A program made the translations under genes and the position numbers. Positions 1 to 10,977 of a DNA stretch of 64,000 bases are shown here, piece by piece (position 1 is the first letter of the stretch; the number at the start of each line of letters is the position of its first letter). The stretch spans positions 1 through 64,000 of the forward strand of contig LGRX02025781.1 of NCBI GenBank assembly GCA_001247695.2, read 5' to 3'. The notes beneath the pieces are model-generated. The model was not told where the DNA came from, did no database searches, and was given only the letters and a program-made list of their open reading frames with translations. This DNA comes from Cymbomonas tetramitiformis. Lineage: Eukaryota > Chlorophyta > Pyramimonadophyceae > Pyramimonadales > Pyramimonadaceae.

Positions 1-250
1 GGGGATGCAACTTTCACCCCCAGTATAAGGGTGACTGTTGCCCCCCTTCTGCTGTCACCCCTCACTGTGCTGTGACTCTCTGCTGTGTCACTTGCTGCAG
101 CATCACCAACCGCTAGGAATATTAAAACACTATCTGTATTCTAATATTCACTTGAGTATGTATCTGAAACCCTGAGCTCACGGCTTCAGCTTTCTTCTCT
201 GTGAAAGCTTATAATATATTACAGCAGTATATATTTTAGCTTTCCCGTCA
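1..250 (+). repeat. E1 left (5') LTR, 5'-truncated by window
   Basis: It matches 1652-1901 almost base for base; both copies end in TTTCCCGTCA. A TATA-like run lies near its 3' part. Confidence 0.75.
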
Positions 251-1032
251 GGTTTGGGCTGCACCACTTGAAGCGGTGGTCTCTTTTTTCGGTCCTTACT
301 CTCGTCATCGCATCTCCAGCGACGTCGCGTCTCCAGCGACCGCATCTCCAGCGAACCCTTGTTTGCATCTCCAGCAACGCCCCGCTGTTACCGTAAGAAT
401 ACGGCTACGGGAATCATCTGTGCGTGCCGTATCACGCCACTGTCGGCTTCAATTAGCATCTCCAGCTACGAGACCGCCTACACTCTATTCGCGGTTGTGC
501 CTCTCTGAACAGCAGCACCCCTCTTCCCGAATATTGGCTTACCGCACGGTATTTTTGACGTCACCAGCGTGTTCCTTGTCAAAAATCACCTCAATTTGAC
601 TTCCCCATCACTGGAAGTTATCAATTTTACGGAAAGTTACGGTTTCGCCTTCGCACCCTATCTTTTCTTCACATAATTTTGCAGTCTGCAGCTTGCATCT
701 CCAGCGAGCGCCCTTCTGCTACCGCCGGTGTGCGCCAGCGGGGTCGACATTTCGGCGTGACGTATCTCGCCACTGTTGGCCTCACGACACCTCCATCTAC
801 GACTACGACGACATCATCTTCTAAGCCTTCGCCTTCCTGGACAGCAGCACCGCTTCTGCCGGAATATCGGCTTACCGCACGACTTTTTTGACGTCACCGG
901 CGTCTTCCTCGTCAAAATTCACCCTAAATTGACTTTTCCATCGCTGGAAATTGTCAATTTTACGAGAAGTTGTTGTTTTTCACTTGGAACCCTATCTTGC
1001 CTTCGCAGAATTCTGCAGTCTGCAGTGGGACT

Positions 1033-1449
1033 ATGTCCACTGAGCGACAACGTGCGCGCATGGCCGCTGTTCAGGCTGCCCTAGGGACTGTTCGGGTACA
1101 TCGACGAGATTCTACAACTGGATATAGTGTGGTGGTGTCTGGTGGTGCTCATGCACCAAACGCCAAACTCAAGTCCATCGCTTTCGCCATCGTCAACCAG
1201 AGCTTTGACTTCTACGAGCTCGCCCCGCGGCATCCTCAGCTTTGCCCTCCACCTTGCGCGCCTCTTGGCCGCTGTCTGGTGGTGGCGTGTGGTGGTGCTG
1301 CTGCACCCATCGCGTCCATTCTCCTTTCTGCTTTCGCCATCATGTGCGGGGAGGATCCACACCGCGTTTTTTACCTCACGTCCATTGCCACGCCCGCTCT
1401 GGTCGTGCCAGGCCTCGTTGGGTCGTGGCACCGCAGAGGTATCGGTTAA
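1033..1449 (+). CDS. short conserved protein of E1/E3 elements
   Basis: A 138-aa frame begins at the ATG at 1033, with an alternative ATG at 1060. From that second Met it resembles the minus-strand frame at 46855-47064 in E3: both start MAAV, then carry a GGA-x-x-P segment followed by KL-x-SIAFAI-x-N. The two elements have very different LTRs, so similarity confined to this stretch suggests past selection on the protein, perhaps a Gag or nucleocapsid remnant. I see no zinc knuckle, protease or polymerase motif. The C-terminal third is low complexity and may not be translated. The frame ends before an A-rich tract near 1450. Confidence 0.35.
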   Translation: MSTERQRARMAAVQAALGTVRVHRRDSTTGYSVVVSGGAHAPNAKLKSIAFAIVNQSFDFYELAPRHPQLCPPPCAPLGRCLVVACGGAAAPIASILLSAFAIMCGEDPHRVFYLTSIATPALVVPGLVGSWHRRGIG

Positions 1450-1646
1450 AAAGAAAAGAAAAAAATGAGCAAAAGAATGAACAACCCTAGAAATTGTCCG
1501 ATCGTGTGATGTGCCTGCTAGATTCTAAGATGACGCCGGCAGGGCCATTCTAGTCGGGTTGAAAAAGGCCCCTTAGATCCGAACAGTCTTGCAGGCCCGC
1601 GTAACACTTGCATTTGGTCACCTCACACCTACGGGGTGAGGTGGTG

Positions 1647-1901
1647 TCACGGGGGATGCAACTTTCACCCCCTGTATAAGGGTGGCTGTTGCCCCCCTTC
1701 TGCTGTCACCCCTCACTGTGCTGTGACTCTCTGCTGTGTCACTTGCTGCAGCATCACCAACCGCTAGGAATATTAAAACACTATCTGTATTCTAATATTC
1801 ACTTGAGTATGTATCTGAAACCCTGAGCTCACGGCTTCAGCTTTCTTCTCTGTGAAAGCTTATAATATATCACAGCAGTATATATTTTAGCTTTCCCGTC
1901 A
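1647..1901 (+). repeat. E1 right (3') LTR
   Basis: Begins TCACGGGGGATG directly after the G-rich tract and ends CCCGTCA, giving imperfect inverted ends rather than canonical TG..CA. Confidence 0.75.
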
Positions 1902-2066
1902 GTGTGTTGGAACACCTCGCGCGCCGCACGAATCGAAGCCGCGGTTCGCTCGCTACGCCCTGCTCCGTCGGCGCAACCATGCTCGGGTCACACCCCCTCC
2001 AACCAATGCCCCCACCTACCACATTCTACACGATCAACAACCTTTTGCACTAGAATTAGGGGTGTC
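1902..2066 (+). repeat. R tandem repeat, partial unit
   Basis: Last ~165 bp of the ~608-bp R unit (compare 9801-9950), bracketed by E1 and E2. Its last five bases, GTGTC, are the E2 target-site duplication. Confidence 0.85.
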
Positions 2067-2332
2067 TCATGGAGACGGTGAAATAAATATATATGAAGGT
2101 AGCGAAATACATATTTATTTGTCTACTGAAATCACGGAAGCTGGACAGTGTCACAGCATCAGGCTAGAGCACACGCTCGAACTAAGATGAGATAATAAAA
2201 GTGAGACATAGTTTTATAGTTTTATTGTCTCAGCTCACGGCAAGCAGGCTGACCTGGAACCTCAGATTGAGGGGTGACAGAGAGGGCAGAGGCACCCCCC
2301 AGTGTGGGGGTTCAAAGTCTCTGTCTCCATGA
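2067..2332 (-). repeat. E2 LTR (3' copy in element sense)
   Basis: 266 bp, near-identical to 9083-9342 with small indels. It contains the stretch AGTGAGACATAG beside a run of T. Confidence 0.8.
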
Positions 2333-3869
2333 ACCATGATACCACCTCACCCCGAAGAGGTGAGGTGCCAGGTGCCCAAAGCAAGGAGCAAGCAGCCCAA
2401 ACCCTAGCAATACAAATTGTTACGGACCCAAGGGACCACTGTCGTCCAACCAGGCAGGGCATGCATGAGGGGACGCCGGTCCGAAACAAGATATACAAAT
2501 CTAAAGCAGGCTACTGCCCCAAGGGCTCTACTTTCCATCGCAAGCCGGTGAGTCCAGGCGTTTGCCGGCTGCCGAGGCGAGATCGTTGGGGTAGATGGAC
2601 GGGATCCAGACAGGAGAATCACGAAAGGCCGGCCAGTCCTCCTCATCGTCGAGGTCCCGTATGTTGAGAGCCGAGACCGGCTGGGGACCACCACCGCCTC
2701 CGACGTCCATGGAGCAATCGTCGGCGGGGAGGGCGGCGTGCCACTCAACGCCGGGGTGGGCGCCGAAAAGCGGACGGTCATGGCAGAAGCACCCTGCGGC
2801 GGGGCATCGGTCTGCGGAGGGGGCTCGAGCTCCTGGAGGGCGTGAGCCCGCGGAGCAACAGCGGCCGATGGGGGCCATGCGGTGAGGGGTGGCGGAGCAC
2901 TTGGGGGAGGGGGGGCATTAGGCGGAGCCCGCCCCGGCACGAACGCCGCGGTGCACGAGTACAGTAGATGCAAATGCCGTCGTTGTCCATGTGTCCTGTG
3001 GTGACGCCCCGGAGACGGAAGCAGGTAATGCACGGCATGCCCGTGCCCTCCCACACGAGATAGCGGCCGCCAGCCTCCTGCCGCTTCCACTCACCAACGG
3101 GTGGGGTGAACCGCCGCTTGCCAAAGGCCATGCATGGCCGCAACGGCAGGCGGTTTGCCGCCACCACCTCGCCCGCCACCACCAGATGTCGGAGGGGTCG
3201 GCACGGTGGGACGGGCCAAGGGGGCCTCATCCCGGAACACCTTACCGAGGCGAAGGGCGAGGGAGGCGAAGGTGAAAGGCCGCCCGTCGTTGATGTCGCG
3301 GATCACCACCAGGTACAGCGGGGTGACGTACGGGGAGCCGGCCGCGGAAGAGCGGAGGACGGTGTGGAGGTCCGCCACCATGTCGCGGTCACCATAGCCA
3401 GGGTGCAGCTTGCGGTGCTTGTCCGCAAGTGTGCGGAAAACCGCAAGTTGCGGTGCGGGGTCGACGCCTCGACGGTCTCGTCGATGACAACAGCACGAAG
3501 GCGAACCCAGAAGCGATGTGCATCAGGGTCACCAATCCCCTCCACGTGGTACCGAAGACGCTGCAAGGCGCAGCGTCCATCGTGGGGGTGTACTCGAGCG
3601 GACTCGTCGTACAGGGAGAGGGCAGTGCCGCGAAGGATCGTTGGGAGAACGACGTAGAGGAGCTCGTTCAGGGTTAGGTGATACTCGTCGTACTCGAAGT
3701 CGAGGTCGAGGAGCTTGGTGAATTCGTCACGGGCGATGGGGCCGAAGACGTGGGACATGTTGGCGAGCAGAACAGTAAAGTCCGACTCAGCCTCGGGTCC
3801 CTCCAGAGTGAGTCCGACGGTGGACTTGAAGCCATGTCCCCGCAAGAGCTTAGCCAACTCCTCGCCGTA

Positions 3870-4026
3870 CAGTAATCACTCACCGTTAAGGAAACTCGAC
3901 GTTAAGGAAACAGCCAGCGTTTTTCCAAACTCCGTCATATTTAATACATTACCCCCATATTTAAAAACTCTATGTAAAAATACGCTGGCGTGAATTTCCT
4001 GTTTTCTTAAAGGTGAGTGATTACTG
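3870..4026. mobile_element. Tc1/mariner-type MITE
   Basis: 157-bp foldback with TA on each side (3868-3869, 4027-4028) and terminal inverted repeats starting CAGTAATCACTCACC and ending GGTGAGTGATTACTG. The inverted similarity extends ~55 bp inward. TA target plus CAGT-like ends fit the Tc1/mariner superfamily. It interrupts the E2 gene. Confidence 0.85.
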
Positions 4027-4529
4027 TAGGCGAAGGCGTAGTCCAACTTGTCGGCGAATTCAGCACGTTGGGAGGCACGAACGGGGGTGGAGACCCACAC
4101 AGAGGCGTCAGCGTGGAACTCCGCGGACGTGGCTGCCCGAGATGCAGGTGTAGGGCGCCGACGTAGCGAGGACATCCGCACAATGGGGTCCGACTGGCCG
4201 TCCCTAGCGGGACTATCAGGCGGAGTAGTGCCAGGGGAAGTCCCCCCAGCACCCCGGGATGCACGAAGGCGGGCGCCGAGCGAAGGGCGGTCGGCTGACA
4301 TTGCTGGAATGTCGTAGTCAGGGAACATATCAAACTTTTAGGTTGTACGGCCAACACATGAAAATCCCATCGGCCGGCCTTCGGCCGGGCCGGCCAGTTC
4401 GCATTTATCCTACGGCCGGCCTTCGGCCGGGGTGACGATGGAATTTGACGGGAAATGCACCCTAAGCATGTTCGGCCGGCCTTCGGCCAAAGGTCGAAAT
4501 CGAAAGATTTCAAATTTTGATTCAAAATT

Positions 4530-4835
4530 GACCGTATGATCATGTTTGATAGCTCAAAATGTCGGGTCCGGCACCCTCATTAAGGACAACATTGTTACGG
4601 CTCGAATAGATAGGCGGGGCGTGAGACATTGCCAGTATGGTAAACGGCCCGTCAATTTGCAGACACAATCCCAATTATGTTCACAATGAGAAATACTGAC
4701 CGTATTATTATGTTTGATAGCTCAAAATGTCGGGCTCGGCACCCTCATCAAGGACGACATTGTTACGGCTCGAATCGATAGGCGGGGCGTGAGATGTCGC
4801 CCGCATGGTAAACTGCCCGTCTGTTTTTGCACATA
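4530..4835. repeat. tandem direct repeat in hAT left region
   Basis: Two ~140-bp copies with ~167-bp period (about 4530-4665 and 4697-4833), each with GATAGCTCAAAATGTCGGG and GATAGGCGGGGCGTGAGA. They lie between the GGCC-rich end and the transposase stop and have no coding role that I see. Confidence 0.8.
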
Positions 4836-4959
4836 CCAAAAAATGTAATTATAATCAATCAGAACAAAAATACTTTACTAAACTGTATTAAAAACGATCA
4901 AAATCCAAAATAATAAAAACTGAAACACAATCCAAAATCCAAAGTCTACTAAAAGGCTT

Positions 4960-7900
4960 CTAAGGACCTCTCTTCTTAGGGTCCTTCTTCAAAATACACC
5001 ACATCTCTTTGGCTCCATAGTCCTCCGCGCTCATGCTGTGGAAATACACTAGCCTGTCATCTGGGTAATAAACTGCTCTCAAACCTTTATGGGCACCAGT
5101 AGCGCAAGTGTACTTGTACTTGCCGAAATACCATTTGTTTTTGAAGCGATGTGCAATTTTTACTGCTTTCTTCAATGTGGCATGTGTTACAGACGCAGGA
5201 GGGGAACTCTGAATGAGCCATCCATCTGGAGCTTCTAAGTCTTCTGTACACCAGCTGGCATCCTTGTCACTATCGGAAGCATCCCCATCATCCTCTTCTG
5301 GACCTGACTCGATGTTATCTGAAATACCACTCTGGGGAGCAGTACTGCCATCTGCACCCGTATCGTATGTGGCCTCTCTGTCGATATCATCCAGGAACCC
5401 ACTGAGCACTATACTTGGGGCAGCTACTTTGGACCGTGAAATAACTTTCCCTTTGTAGTGTTGCTTCTGTCTCTGCTTGTGGCAAGATTTCTGAGCTGAG
5501 CGCTTCTTCACCGTTTCCCATTTCAAATACGCTCTGTAACAAATATCGTGCACTGCAACCTTATCACATGTTTCCGGCCCATTAATACTGATCATCGTCA
5601 AAGCAGATAAAGTGGTATCGAGCATTCTGTTCCGTAGGTACGTTTTGATGAGCTTCATTCGAGAAAACCCCCGCTCACAACATGCTGTATTCAATGGCAA
5701 AATGCTACGAATACAAACAAAAAACAGAATATCTTCATATTCTTTTGCGGGACCAACCAAGTAAGGCGTCCAAAAATCCTGATACGACTGTTCCCAAAAT
5801 TTCCCAGAGAACAACACAGTTTTCAAGCTGTCCCACTGTTCTCGAATTTTGTCCGCATTTGAGATCGGCGCAGGAAAATCAAAGCCATCATATACTTCGG
5901 AATAATGCTCGATAAGGGTCTCTAGCTTATCCTCCCCATAATCAGATAAATGCGCCTGCTCTCGAGGAAACTTCTTGGGACTGAAAATATCAAGTGCCGA
6001 CATCAAAGGTTGCGAAGGAAAACGGTCACCCAACTCTGAATGTAAGGTGGTAGCAAATAACTTGATATTCATAAAAAGGGTCTCCAGACAGTCTGTATTC
6101 ACAATAACGTCAATATCACCTTCAGGGTGCGGGTATGCGAAAGTGTTTTTACCCTGCTCTTGGCGGTCCATAGCTCGCAGAAACGTCTTGAACGCAGTAC
6201 CTCCTGGCTTGGCACTAGCCATGTAATAAGCTTCCAAGCCAACACGAGTGCCCTGTATCAGGTCTGCTGCAACCTCAAAGTCAATATTGTCAGCTTGGAA
6301 ACACTTGCTTAAGAGGTTCAGCTTGTGCAATATATCTTTATAAAAGCACAGAGTTCCCAAAAACTCGACAGAGGTAACATGCGAAAGCAAAGTTTTCGCA
6401 ATATCACTATTCCCTGCAGAGCTTCGAAAATCTTCTACCAGAGCAGGAAGCGTGTCATAAACAGACTCGACGGAAAATCCCTTGGATAACCAACGTGTCT
6501 GGCAGTCTTTAGCTATCCCAATCACTGACTCAAAACCCAGTGCCTTCTGAATATCTAAAAAGCTTTTTTTCCGGACACCAGATCGAGAAAAATAGTAAGC
6601 AATTGAGTGCAGAATAGTGTCAAAGTTCTCAAAGAATTCAATGCCATCAGCAGCTGATTTCGTGCACAATGCCAATTTGTGTGCTAAGCAGTGAAAAGCA
6701 AGCATATGTGGCTCGACAGTATTTCGAAGGCGGACTCCCACTCCTGATTCACAACCAGTCATCACAGACGCACCGTCACTACCAAAAGCAAAACATTTGG
6801 ACTCCTCAAGATCATAGTTGAGGACAGTTTCCTTTATTGTGCGGGTGATAGACTCCGCATCTGCCTTAGGCATAGCATGCAAACCCAAGAACGTTGTCAC
6901 AGGAATTCCGTTTTTAAGGTACCAGGAATACATCACCATCTCCTCCACTGTAGAAATATCAGTACTCTCGTCAACCCCAATAGCAAACGCAGGAGATAGA
7001 CGAATATCTTCCAGAATAGAGTCGCGGATCACATCTGCTAAACACATAATGAATTCGCGTGCCTTCAGCTCATTTCTATAAGATTCCACACCAATATTGA
7101 CAGTCTTGGACAGGTCGTCAGTGACATACAGGCACTCAGTTGCTGACAAAAACGAAGGGAACTTGGCCATCGCCACATCTTCCTTAGCTAGACAATATGC
7201 CATATTCATACAGTTTAACACTCCAGTTTTAGTTTGGAGCAACGCGTTTCGTTTAGCTATCTCCCACTGTTCGCAACTTCGTTGAGCCTGGCTTACTGCA
7301 TAAACGTGGTTCTTTTCTATCTCATGTTCACGAATTCTAATGAGGCGAATACTTTGACATCCTCGAGTGAAAGAGTTATCCATTTTCAGATCTTGGCATA
7401 ACGTGCAAAACATACTGTTTTGTTCCGTGTCGTAGACCAACCAGGTGCGCTCGTGCTGCCACTGCGGCAAAAACTTGCGATCTGTCTCTTGCTTCGTAAT
7501 TTCCGAGGATCGTTTGCGCTTCTTGCCCTCCTTCTCAGGCCTCTTCTCTTCCATATCAGCGTCCATCGCGCAAGCACTAGGTGTAGAGTTTGACAGCGCT
7601 CCGACGTCGTTGCAGCTGGCTTCTGGAGACGTGGTTTCTGGAATTGTGGCTGCACTGGCAACTACTGAAACTGAACGTTGGCGTTTGGCCGATCTTGTAT
7701 CTTGCGCAGCAGCTTTACTCCTATGTTTGACTGCGCGCCTTGGCAAAGGTTGTGCATTTGGCTTCCAGGAAAGAAATGAAGAGCTGGCGCGTGGAACCTG
7801 GGCATCCGAGGTCGTAGAATTCCTCTGAGGCTGCAACTCAAAAGGACCTGCTGATGTATGAGGGTTTCTACCCCAAGCGAGCGCGCCTACATTTTGCTCA

Positions 7901-8532
7901 AAAGTAGGCACTGCGGAAAAAGGAACGTCAGAAACAATAAGGCCATATTCCTCTCGACTGTAACTGTGGTCAGGGTGAGGGAAAACGCGTCGCATTCCAA
8001 AATAGGCAATAGGAACTGTACTATCCAGGGAAATTTCATCTGAAATACTTTCGACTGGCGAGCGCCCCCAAGTAAGTGGAGAAGCATTGCGAACCGTGAG
8101 TGGAGGGTCAGAGGAAGAAATGTATCCCAGCTCGTAAGTAGAAAAGCTGTGGTCTGGATGCACGAGAACTCGCCGAAATCCAAAGTAAATAAAAGGCGAG
8201 GGAGGAACAACGTTTTCAAGTGCATCGGAGATAAGGACTGCACCCCCAGAATCGCTGCAAGAAGCTTCCCAATCGTCACGCACGACGAGTCGACTAGAAC
8301 CCTGCTGTGCATGATCATCGGTGCGTTCTAAGCGTTCAGTGTCCTGACTGATTTCAGTAATTTCAACTGCAGCCAAGAGAAAAACGTTGGAGATGAATAA
8401 CCATAAAAATACGCACAGCGCACACCAGCTTAGGTTTTCCATCCTCCGTCCTAGAAGGAACGTCCGACAGTAAAGTGAGAATGCACCGACGTCGGACTGA
8501 TTGATCATAAGACTTTCGTTGGCTTGAGTTTT
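4960..8532 (-). CDS. hAT-family transposase
   Basis: Longest ATG-initiated frame, 1190 aa; it stays open upstream to 8646 through the GGCC-rich terminal zone, which is unlikely to be coding, and an ATG at 8442 is also possible. Numbered from 8646, two repeats with FG-x-RRV-x-x-HPDHS lie at residues ~150-200 and ~213-262, a basic Lys/Arg tract at ~370-380, and a TTF/BED-like zinc finger at 414-447 (CTLC..H..H). The RNase-H-like core shows GVDESTD (D559), SDGAS (D624) and CLAH (653-656). The C-terminal dimerisation motif (ACCERGFSRMK) is near ~985-1000. About 200 extra residues follow, with an acidic patch and an aromatic-rich end. No stop or frameshift is visible, so it may be active. Confidence 0.88.
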   Translation of the reverse strand, partial: KTQANESLMINQSDVGAFSLYCRTFLLGRRMENLSWCALCVFLWLFISNVFLLAAVEITEISQDTERLERTDDHAQQGSSRLVVRDDWEASCSDSGGAVLISDALENVVPPSPFIYFGFRRVLVHPDHSFSTYELGYISSSDPPLTVRNASPLTWGRSPVESISDEISLDSTVPIAYFGMRRVFPHPDHSYSREEYGLIVSDVPFSAVPTFEQNVGALAWGRNPHTSAGPFELQPQRNSTTSDAQVPRASSSFLSWKPNAQPLPRRAVKHRSKAAAQDTRSAKRQRSVSVVASAATIPETTSPEASCNDVGALSNSTPSACAMDADMEEKRPEKEGKKRKRSSEITKQETDRKFLPQWQHERTWLVYDTEQNSMFCTLCQDLKMDNSFTRGCQSIRLIRIREHEIEKNHVYAVSQAQRSCEQWEIAKRNALLQTKTGVLNCMNMAYCLAKEDVAMAKFPSFLSATECLYVTDDLSKTVNIGVESYRNELKAREFIMCLADVIRDSILEDIRLSPAFAIGVDESTDISTVEEMVMYSWYLKNGIPVTTFLGLHAMPKADAESITRTIKETVLNYDLEESKCFAFGSDGASVMTGCESGVGVRLRNTVEPHMLAFHCLAHKLALCTKSAADGIEFFENFDTILHSIAYYFSRSGVRKKSFLDIQKALGFESVIGIAKDCQTRWLSKGFSVESVYDTLPALVEDFRSSAGNSDIAKTLLSHVTSVEFLGTLCFYKDILHKLNLLSKCFQADNIDFEVAADLIQGTRVGLEAYYMASAKPGGTAFKTFLRAMDRQEQGKNTFAYPHPEGDIDVIVNTDCLETLFMNIKLFATTLHSELGDRFPSQPLMSALDIFSPKKFPREQAHLSDYGEDKLETLIEHYSEVYDGFDFPAPISNADKIREQWDSLKTVLFSGKFWEQSYQDFWTPYLVGPAKEYEDILFFVCIRSILPLNTACCERGFSRMKLIKTYLRNRMLDTTLSALTMISINGPETCDKVAVHDICYRAYLKWETVKKRSAQKSCHKQRQKQHYKGKVISRSKVAAPSIVLSGFLDDIDREATYDTGADGSTAPQSGISDNIESGPEEDDGDASDSDKDASWCTEDLEAPDGWLIQSSPPASVTHATLKKAVKIAHRFKNKWYFGKYKYTCATGAHKGLRAVYYPDDRLVYFHSMSAEDYGAKEMWCILKKDPKKRGP

Positions 8533-9082
8533 CATTAGTATAGCAAGTGCGTGTGTGTCACTGTAGCTATCGATAGGAACGAAATATTCTCTAAGACCTC
8601 CGGTTGTTCGGCCAGGCTTCGGCCAACCGTTGGATCGTTCGGCCACGAATATCCACAGTCGCCTATCGATCGAAAATTGTCACGGCCCACCTTCGGCCAG
8701 CCTGGCCACACAGTTTTTGGGCCCCTCAAGCCACAAACGCCGTACGGCCAATGCCGATTTCGGCTCTCGGCCAAACCTCGGCCACAGCCCTCATCGTACG
8801 GCCACAGACCGGCCATAGGGCGTTGATATGTTCCCTGGACGTAGTCCGAAATGTTGATGAAACGCGAAGTGTACGCGCAGCCGGACGAAACCAAGAGGCG
8901 ATGGGCTCCTTGTCAGATGTGTTGTGCCGATGGGGCACGAGGAGGTCAGATGTGGTAAAGAGCGATGGGCTCAGTCAGATACGTCCAGCGATGCGCTGCG
9001 GAATACCGCGAATGCCGCGGGATCAAAGAAAAAGGTGGGAGCTAGCGAGCGGACATGGACCGGTGGTAAAGGCCCGATAACC

Positions 9083-9342
9083 TCACGGAGACGGTGAAAT
9101 AAATATACTGTATATGAAGATAGTGAAATATATATTTATTTGTCTACTGAAATCACGGAAGCTGGACAGTGTCACAGCAGGCTAGAGCACACACTCGAAC
9201 TAAGATGAGATAATAAAAGTGAGACATAGTTTTATTGTCTCAGCTCACGGCAAGCAGGCTGACCTGGAACCTCAGATTGAGGGGTGACAGAGAGGGCAGA
9301 GGCACCCCCCAGTGTGGGGGGTCAAAGTCTCTGTCTCCATGA
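9083..9342 (-). repeat. E2 LTR (5' copy in element sense)
   Basis: 260-bp partner of 2067-2332. On the minus strand it is followed by GGTTATCGGGCC, the putative primer site. Confidence 0.8.
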
Positions 9343-10235
9343 GTGTCCCGAGCCTTCATGTGGCAAGGCGCGGTCATCCCACATCCCACCTGATGTCCTT
9401 CGACATCCCCACCATGCATCTTGCATTGGGCATCGAGCTACACGCCGCTACAGCACGCCAACTGAACCCTACTTGGCATCCCACCAACTCTGGGGGGTGG
9501 ACCGTCATAGAGATATCCTGCCCCAGCCCCCCTTCGAAATCGGCGGATCCATGGGGCTCCAAGCCACCCCAGCGGTCGAGTGACCCTTCAGGACATTTTC
9601 TACATTGTTTTCAATGCACATGGCACCACGAGACCGAGTTTGGATTCATTGGCCATATCTCTATGACGGTCCGGGTTTTTTCAGCCTTGCGACCCACGTA
9701 CGCGTAAGACCCGAACCCTGAGAGCCGGCCTGCATTTCGAACCTCCCCACCCTGCCCCCCCGCCAACCACCCCAAAAGTATTATTTCGCCACTCTTCTAG
9801 TGTGTTGGGACACCTCGCGCGCCGCACGAATCGAAGCGGTTCGCTCGCTACGCCCTGCTCCGTCAGCGCAACCATGCTCGGGCCACACCCCCTCCAATGC
9901 CCCCACCTACCACAGTCTACATCAACAACCTTTTGCACTATAATTAGGGGTGTTCCGAGCCTTCATGTGGCAAGGCGCGGTTATCCCACATCCCACATGA
10001 TGTCCTTCGACATCCCCACCATGCATCTTGCCTTGGGCATCGAGCTACACGCCGCTACAGCACGCCAACTGCGCCCTACCTGTCGTCCCACCAATTCTGG
10101 GGGGTGGACCGTCATAGAGATATCCTGCCCCAGCCCCCCTTCGAAATGTCGGCGGATCCATGGGGCTCCAAGCCACCCCAGCGGTCGAGTGACCCTTCAG
10201 GACATGTTTTACATTGTTTTCAATGCACATGGCAC
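9343..10235 (+). repeat. R tandem repeat, one full unit plus a partial
   Basis: A full ~608-bp unit runs from 9343 to about 9950 (CCGAGCCTTCATGTGG recurs at 9346 and 9954). The second unit stops after CATGGCAC at 10235, where other copies continue CACGAGACC. Open frames here are shared by all copies on both strands and look like by-products. Confidence 0.85.
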
Positions 10236-10977
10236 TCGGGACTTGTGAACCACTTTGGTGACTTCACTATTTCACTTCATTAAAGTGGTTCACGAAAGTG
10301 GTTCGTCAACAACAGACTACTGTATTGGGAATAAATGAATCTCGATCATCGTCTAAAAACATTCATTTTGACACAATTTTCGCCGTCTAAAAATTATTGC
10401 CACGTCATCTGAAATGTGCCACGTAAGCGACACGTAAGTGACACGTAAGTTGTCCCGCAAGTTTTAATACAAAATATTACTCGAATTATTTATTTGTGCA
10501 TGATGCTTTATTCGTACTCGGCGAGTCCCGGTAGATTTTTTTGTTGCATTTTTGTTCATATGCATGCATCTCATGTACAAGTATGCAAATATGGCTACAT
10601 CCATGTGCAGTTTTGGACGGCATGCACGGTAAACGTTTATGGATGTGCATATTCAGATGCGTCAATTCCCAGAAAACAAGTTGCAACTGAGATGGGTACT
10701 AGCATGCATATGATACACAAATCTATATCACCATACAAATTTAATCAATATACACCAAATATTTGTCTATGATGTCTTCTAGGCAAGAGATTTCGATTCA
10801 TTTCACAGTGCTACTAAGGCTACTATATTGCTGATACATTGGAATCTATATCATATATCCACAATTATTTGCGGCACTTGTAGAAACCGCAGCACTTGTA
10901 GGTTTCAATTCCCTCGATAGCGAGGTAACGTTGACGGCAATGTTGACGCTCTATCGGAGAACTTAAATGGCAGAGCT
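10236..10977. other. AT-rich non-coding stretch at edge of accessory segment
   Basis: Holds a short hairpin (GTGAACCACTTT near 10247 against AAAGTGGTTCAC near 10284), the proposed end of segment G at 10311, two CGTCTAAAAA motifs, and CCACGT/ACACGTAAG repeats at 10400-10450. I see no supported gene. Confidence 0.5.

Larger units (their letters stand above)
1..1901 (+). mobile_element. LTR-like element E1 (left LTR cut by window edge)
   Basis: Two near-identical ~250-bp direct repeats (1-250 and 1647-1901) bound a 1.4-kb interior. The right repeat is preceded by a G-rich tract (GGGGTGAGGTGG, 1634-1645), which I read as a polypurine tract, so sense is plus. The interior starts GGTTTGGGCTGC right after the left repeat, where a primer site is expected. 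The same arrangement is found in E2 and E3. The right end abuts an R repeat at 1902. It carries one short conserved frame and no recognisable pol, so it looks non-autonomous (LARD/TRIM-like). Confidence 0.7.
4319..8837 (-). mobile_element. hAT DNA transposon, apparently complete
   Basis: Terminal inverted repeats are CAGGGAACATATCAA (4319-4333) and TTGATATGTTCCCTG (8823-8837). They are flanked by 8-bp duplications GTCGTAGT and GACGTAGT (one mismatch), and CAGGG ends with 8-bp TSDs are the hAT signature. Both subterminal zones (about 4352-4500 and 8600-8820) are crowded with GGCCG/CGGCC motifs, probable transposase-binding repeats. The 4.5-kb body holds one large minus-strand transposase frame. 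It sits in the E2 gene. Confidence 0.92.
2508..8894 (-). pseudogene. interrupted Gag-like gene of E2
   Basis: Coding pieces run right to left. A start-side fragment lies at about 8838-8894. After the hAT gap, 4029-4318 is Ser/Pro/Arg-rich. After the MITE gap, about 3430-3867 gives a folded-looking stretch with DEFTKLLDLDFEY and LNELLYVVLP. A frame change leads into about 3091-3420, then another into 2900-3120, which carries CITC and, 16 residues later, CIYC with an intervening His: a zinc-binding module. The tail near 2520-2700 is acidic. Both insertions fall cleanly within the reading frame, so it was coding when hit; the frame changes suggest it was already decayed or decayed later. The zinc motif and position fit a Gag-like role, which is inference. 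Confidence 0.5.
2067..9342 (-). mobile_element. LTR-like element E2 with nested MITE and hAT insertions
   Basis: The element has 5-bp TSDs GTGTC at 2062-2066 and 9343-9347. Its terminal direct repeats (2067-2332, 9083-9342) begin TCA(T/C)GGAGAC and end GTCTCCATGA, so each LTR carries a ~10-bp inverted end. On the minus strand a G-rich tract (CGGGGTGAGGTGG) precedes the LTR at 2332, and GGTTATCGGGCC follows the LTR at 9083; both features are shared with E3, which sets the sense as minus, matching its single gene. It lies inside an R unit whose sequence resumes exactly across the TSD. About 4.7 kb of its 7.3 kb are later insertions. Confidence 0.8.

Noticed and set aside
2302..3657. Plus-strand genes opposite the E2 gene
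   Set aside because: They are low-complexity complements of a GC-rich minus-strand coding region.
9343..10248. Protein-coding genes in R repeats
   Set aside because: Frames of 60-150 codons occur on both strands in every copy and follow the tandem unit; no domain or codon signal favours one.
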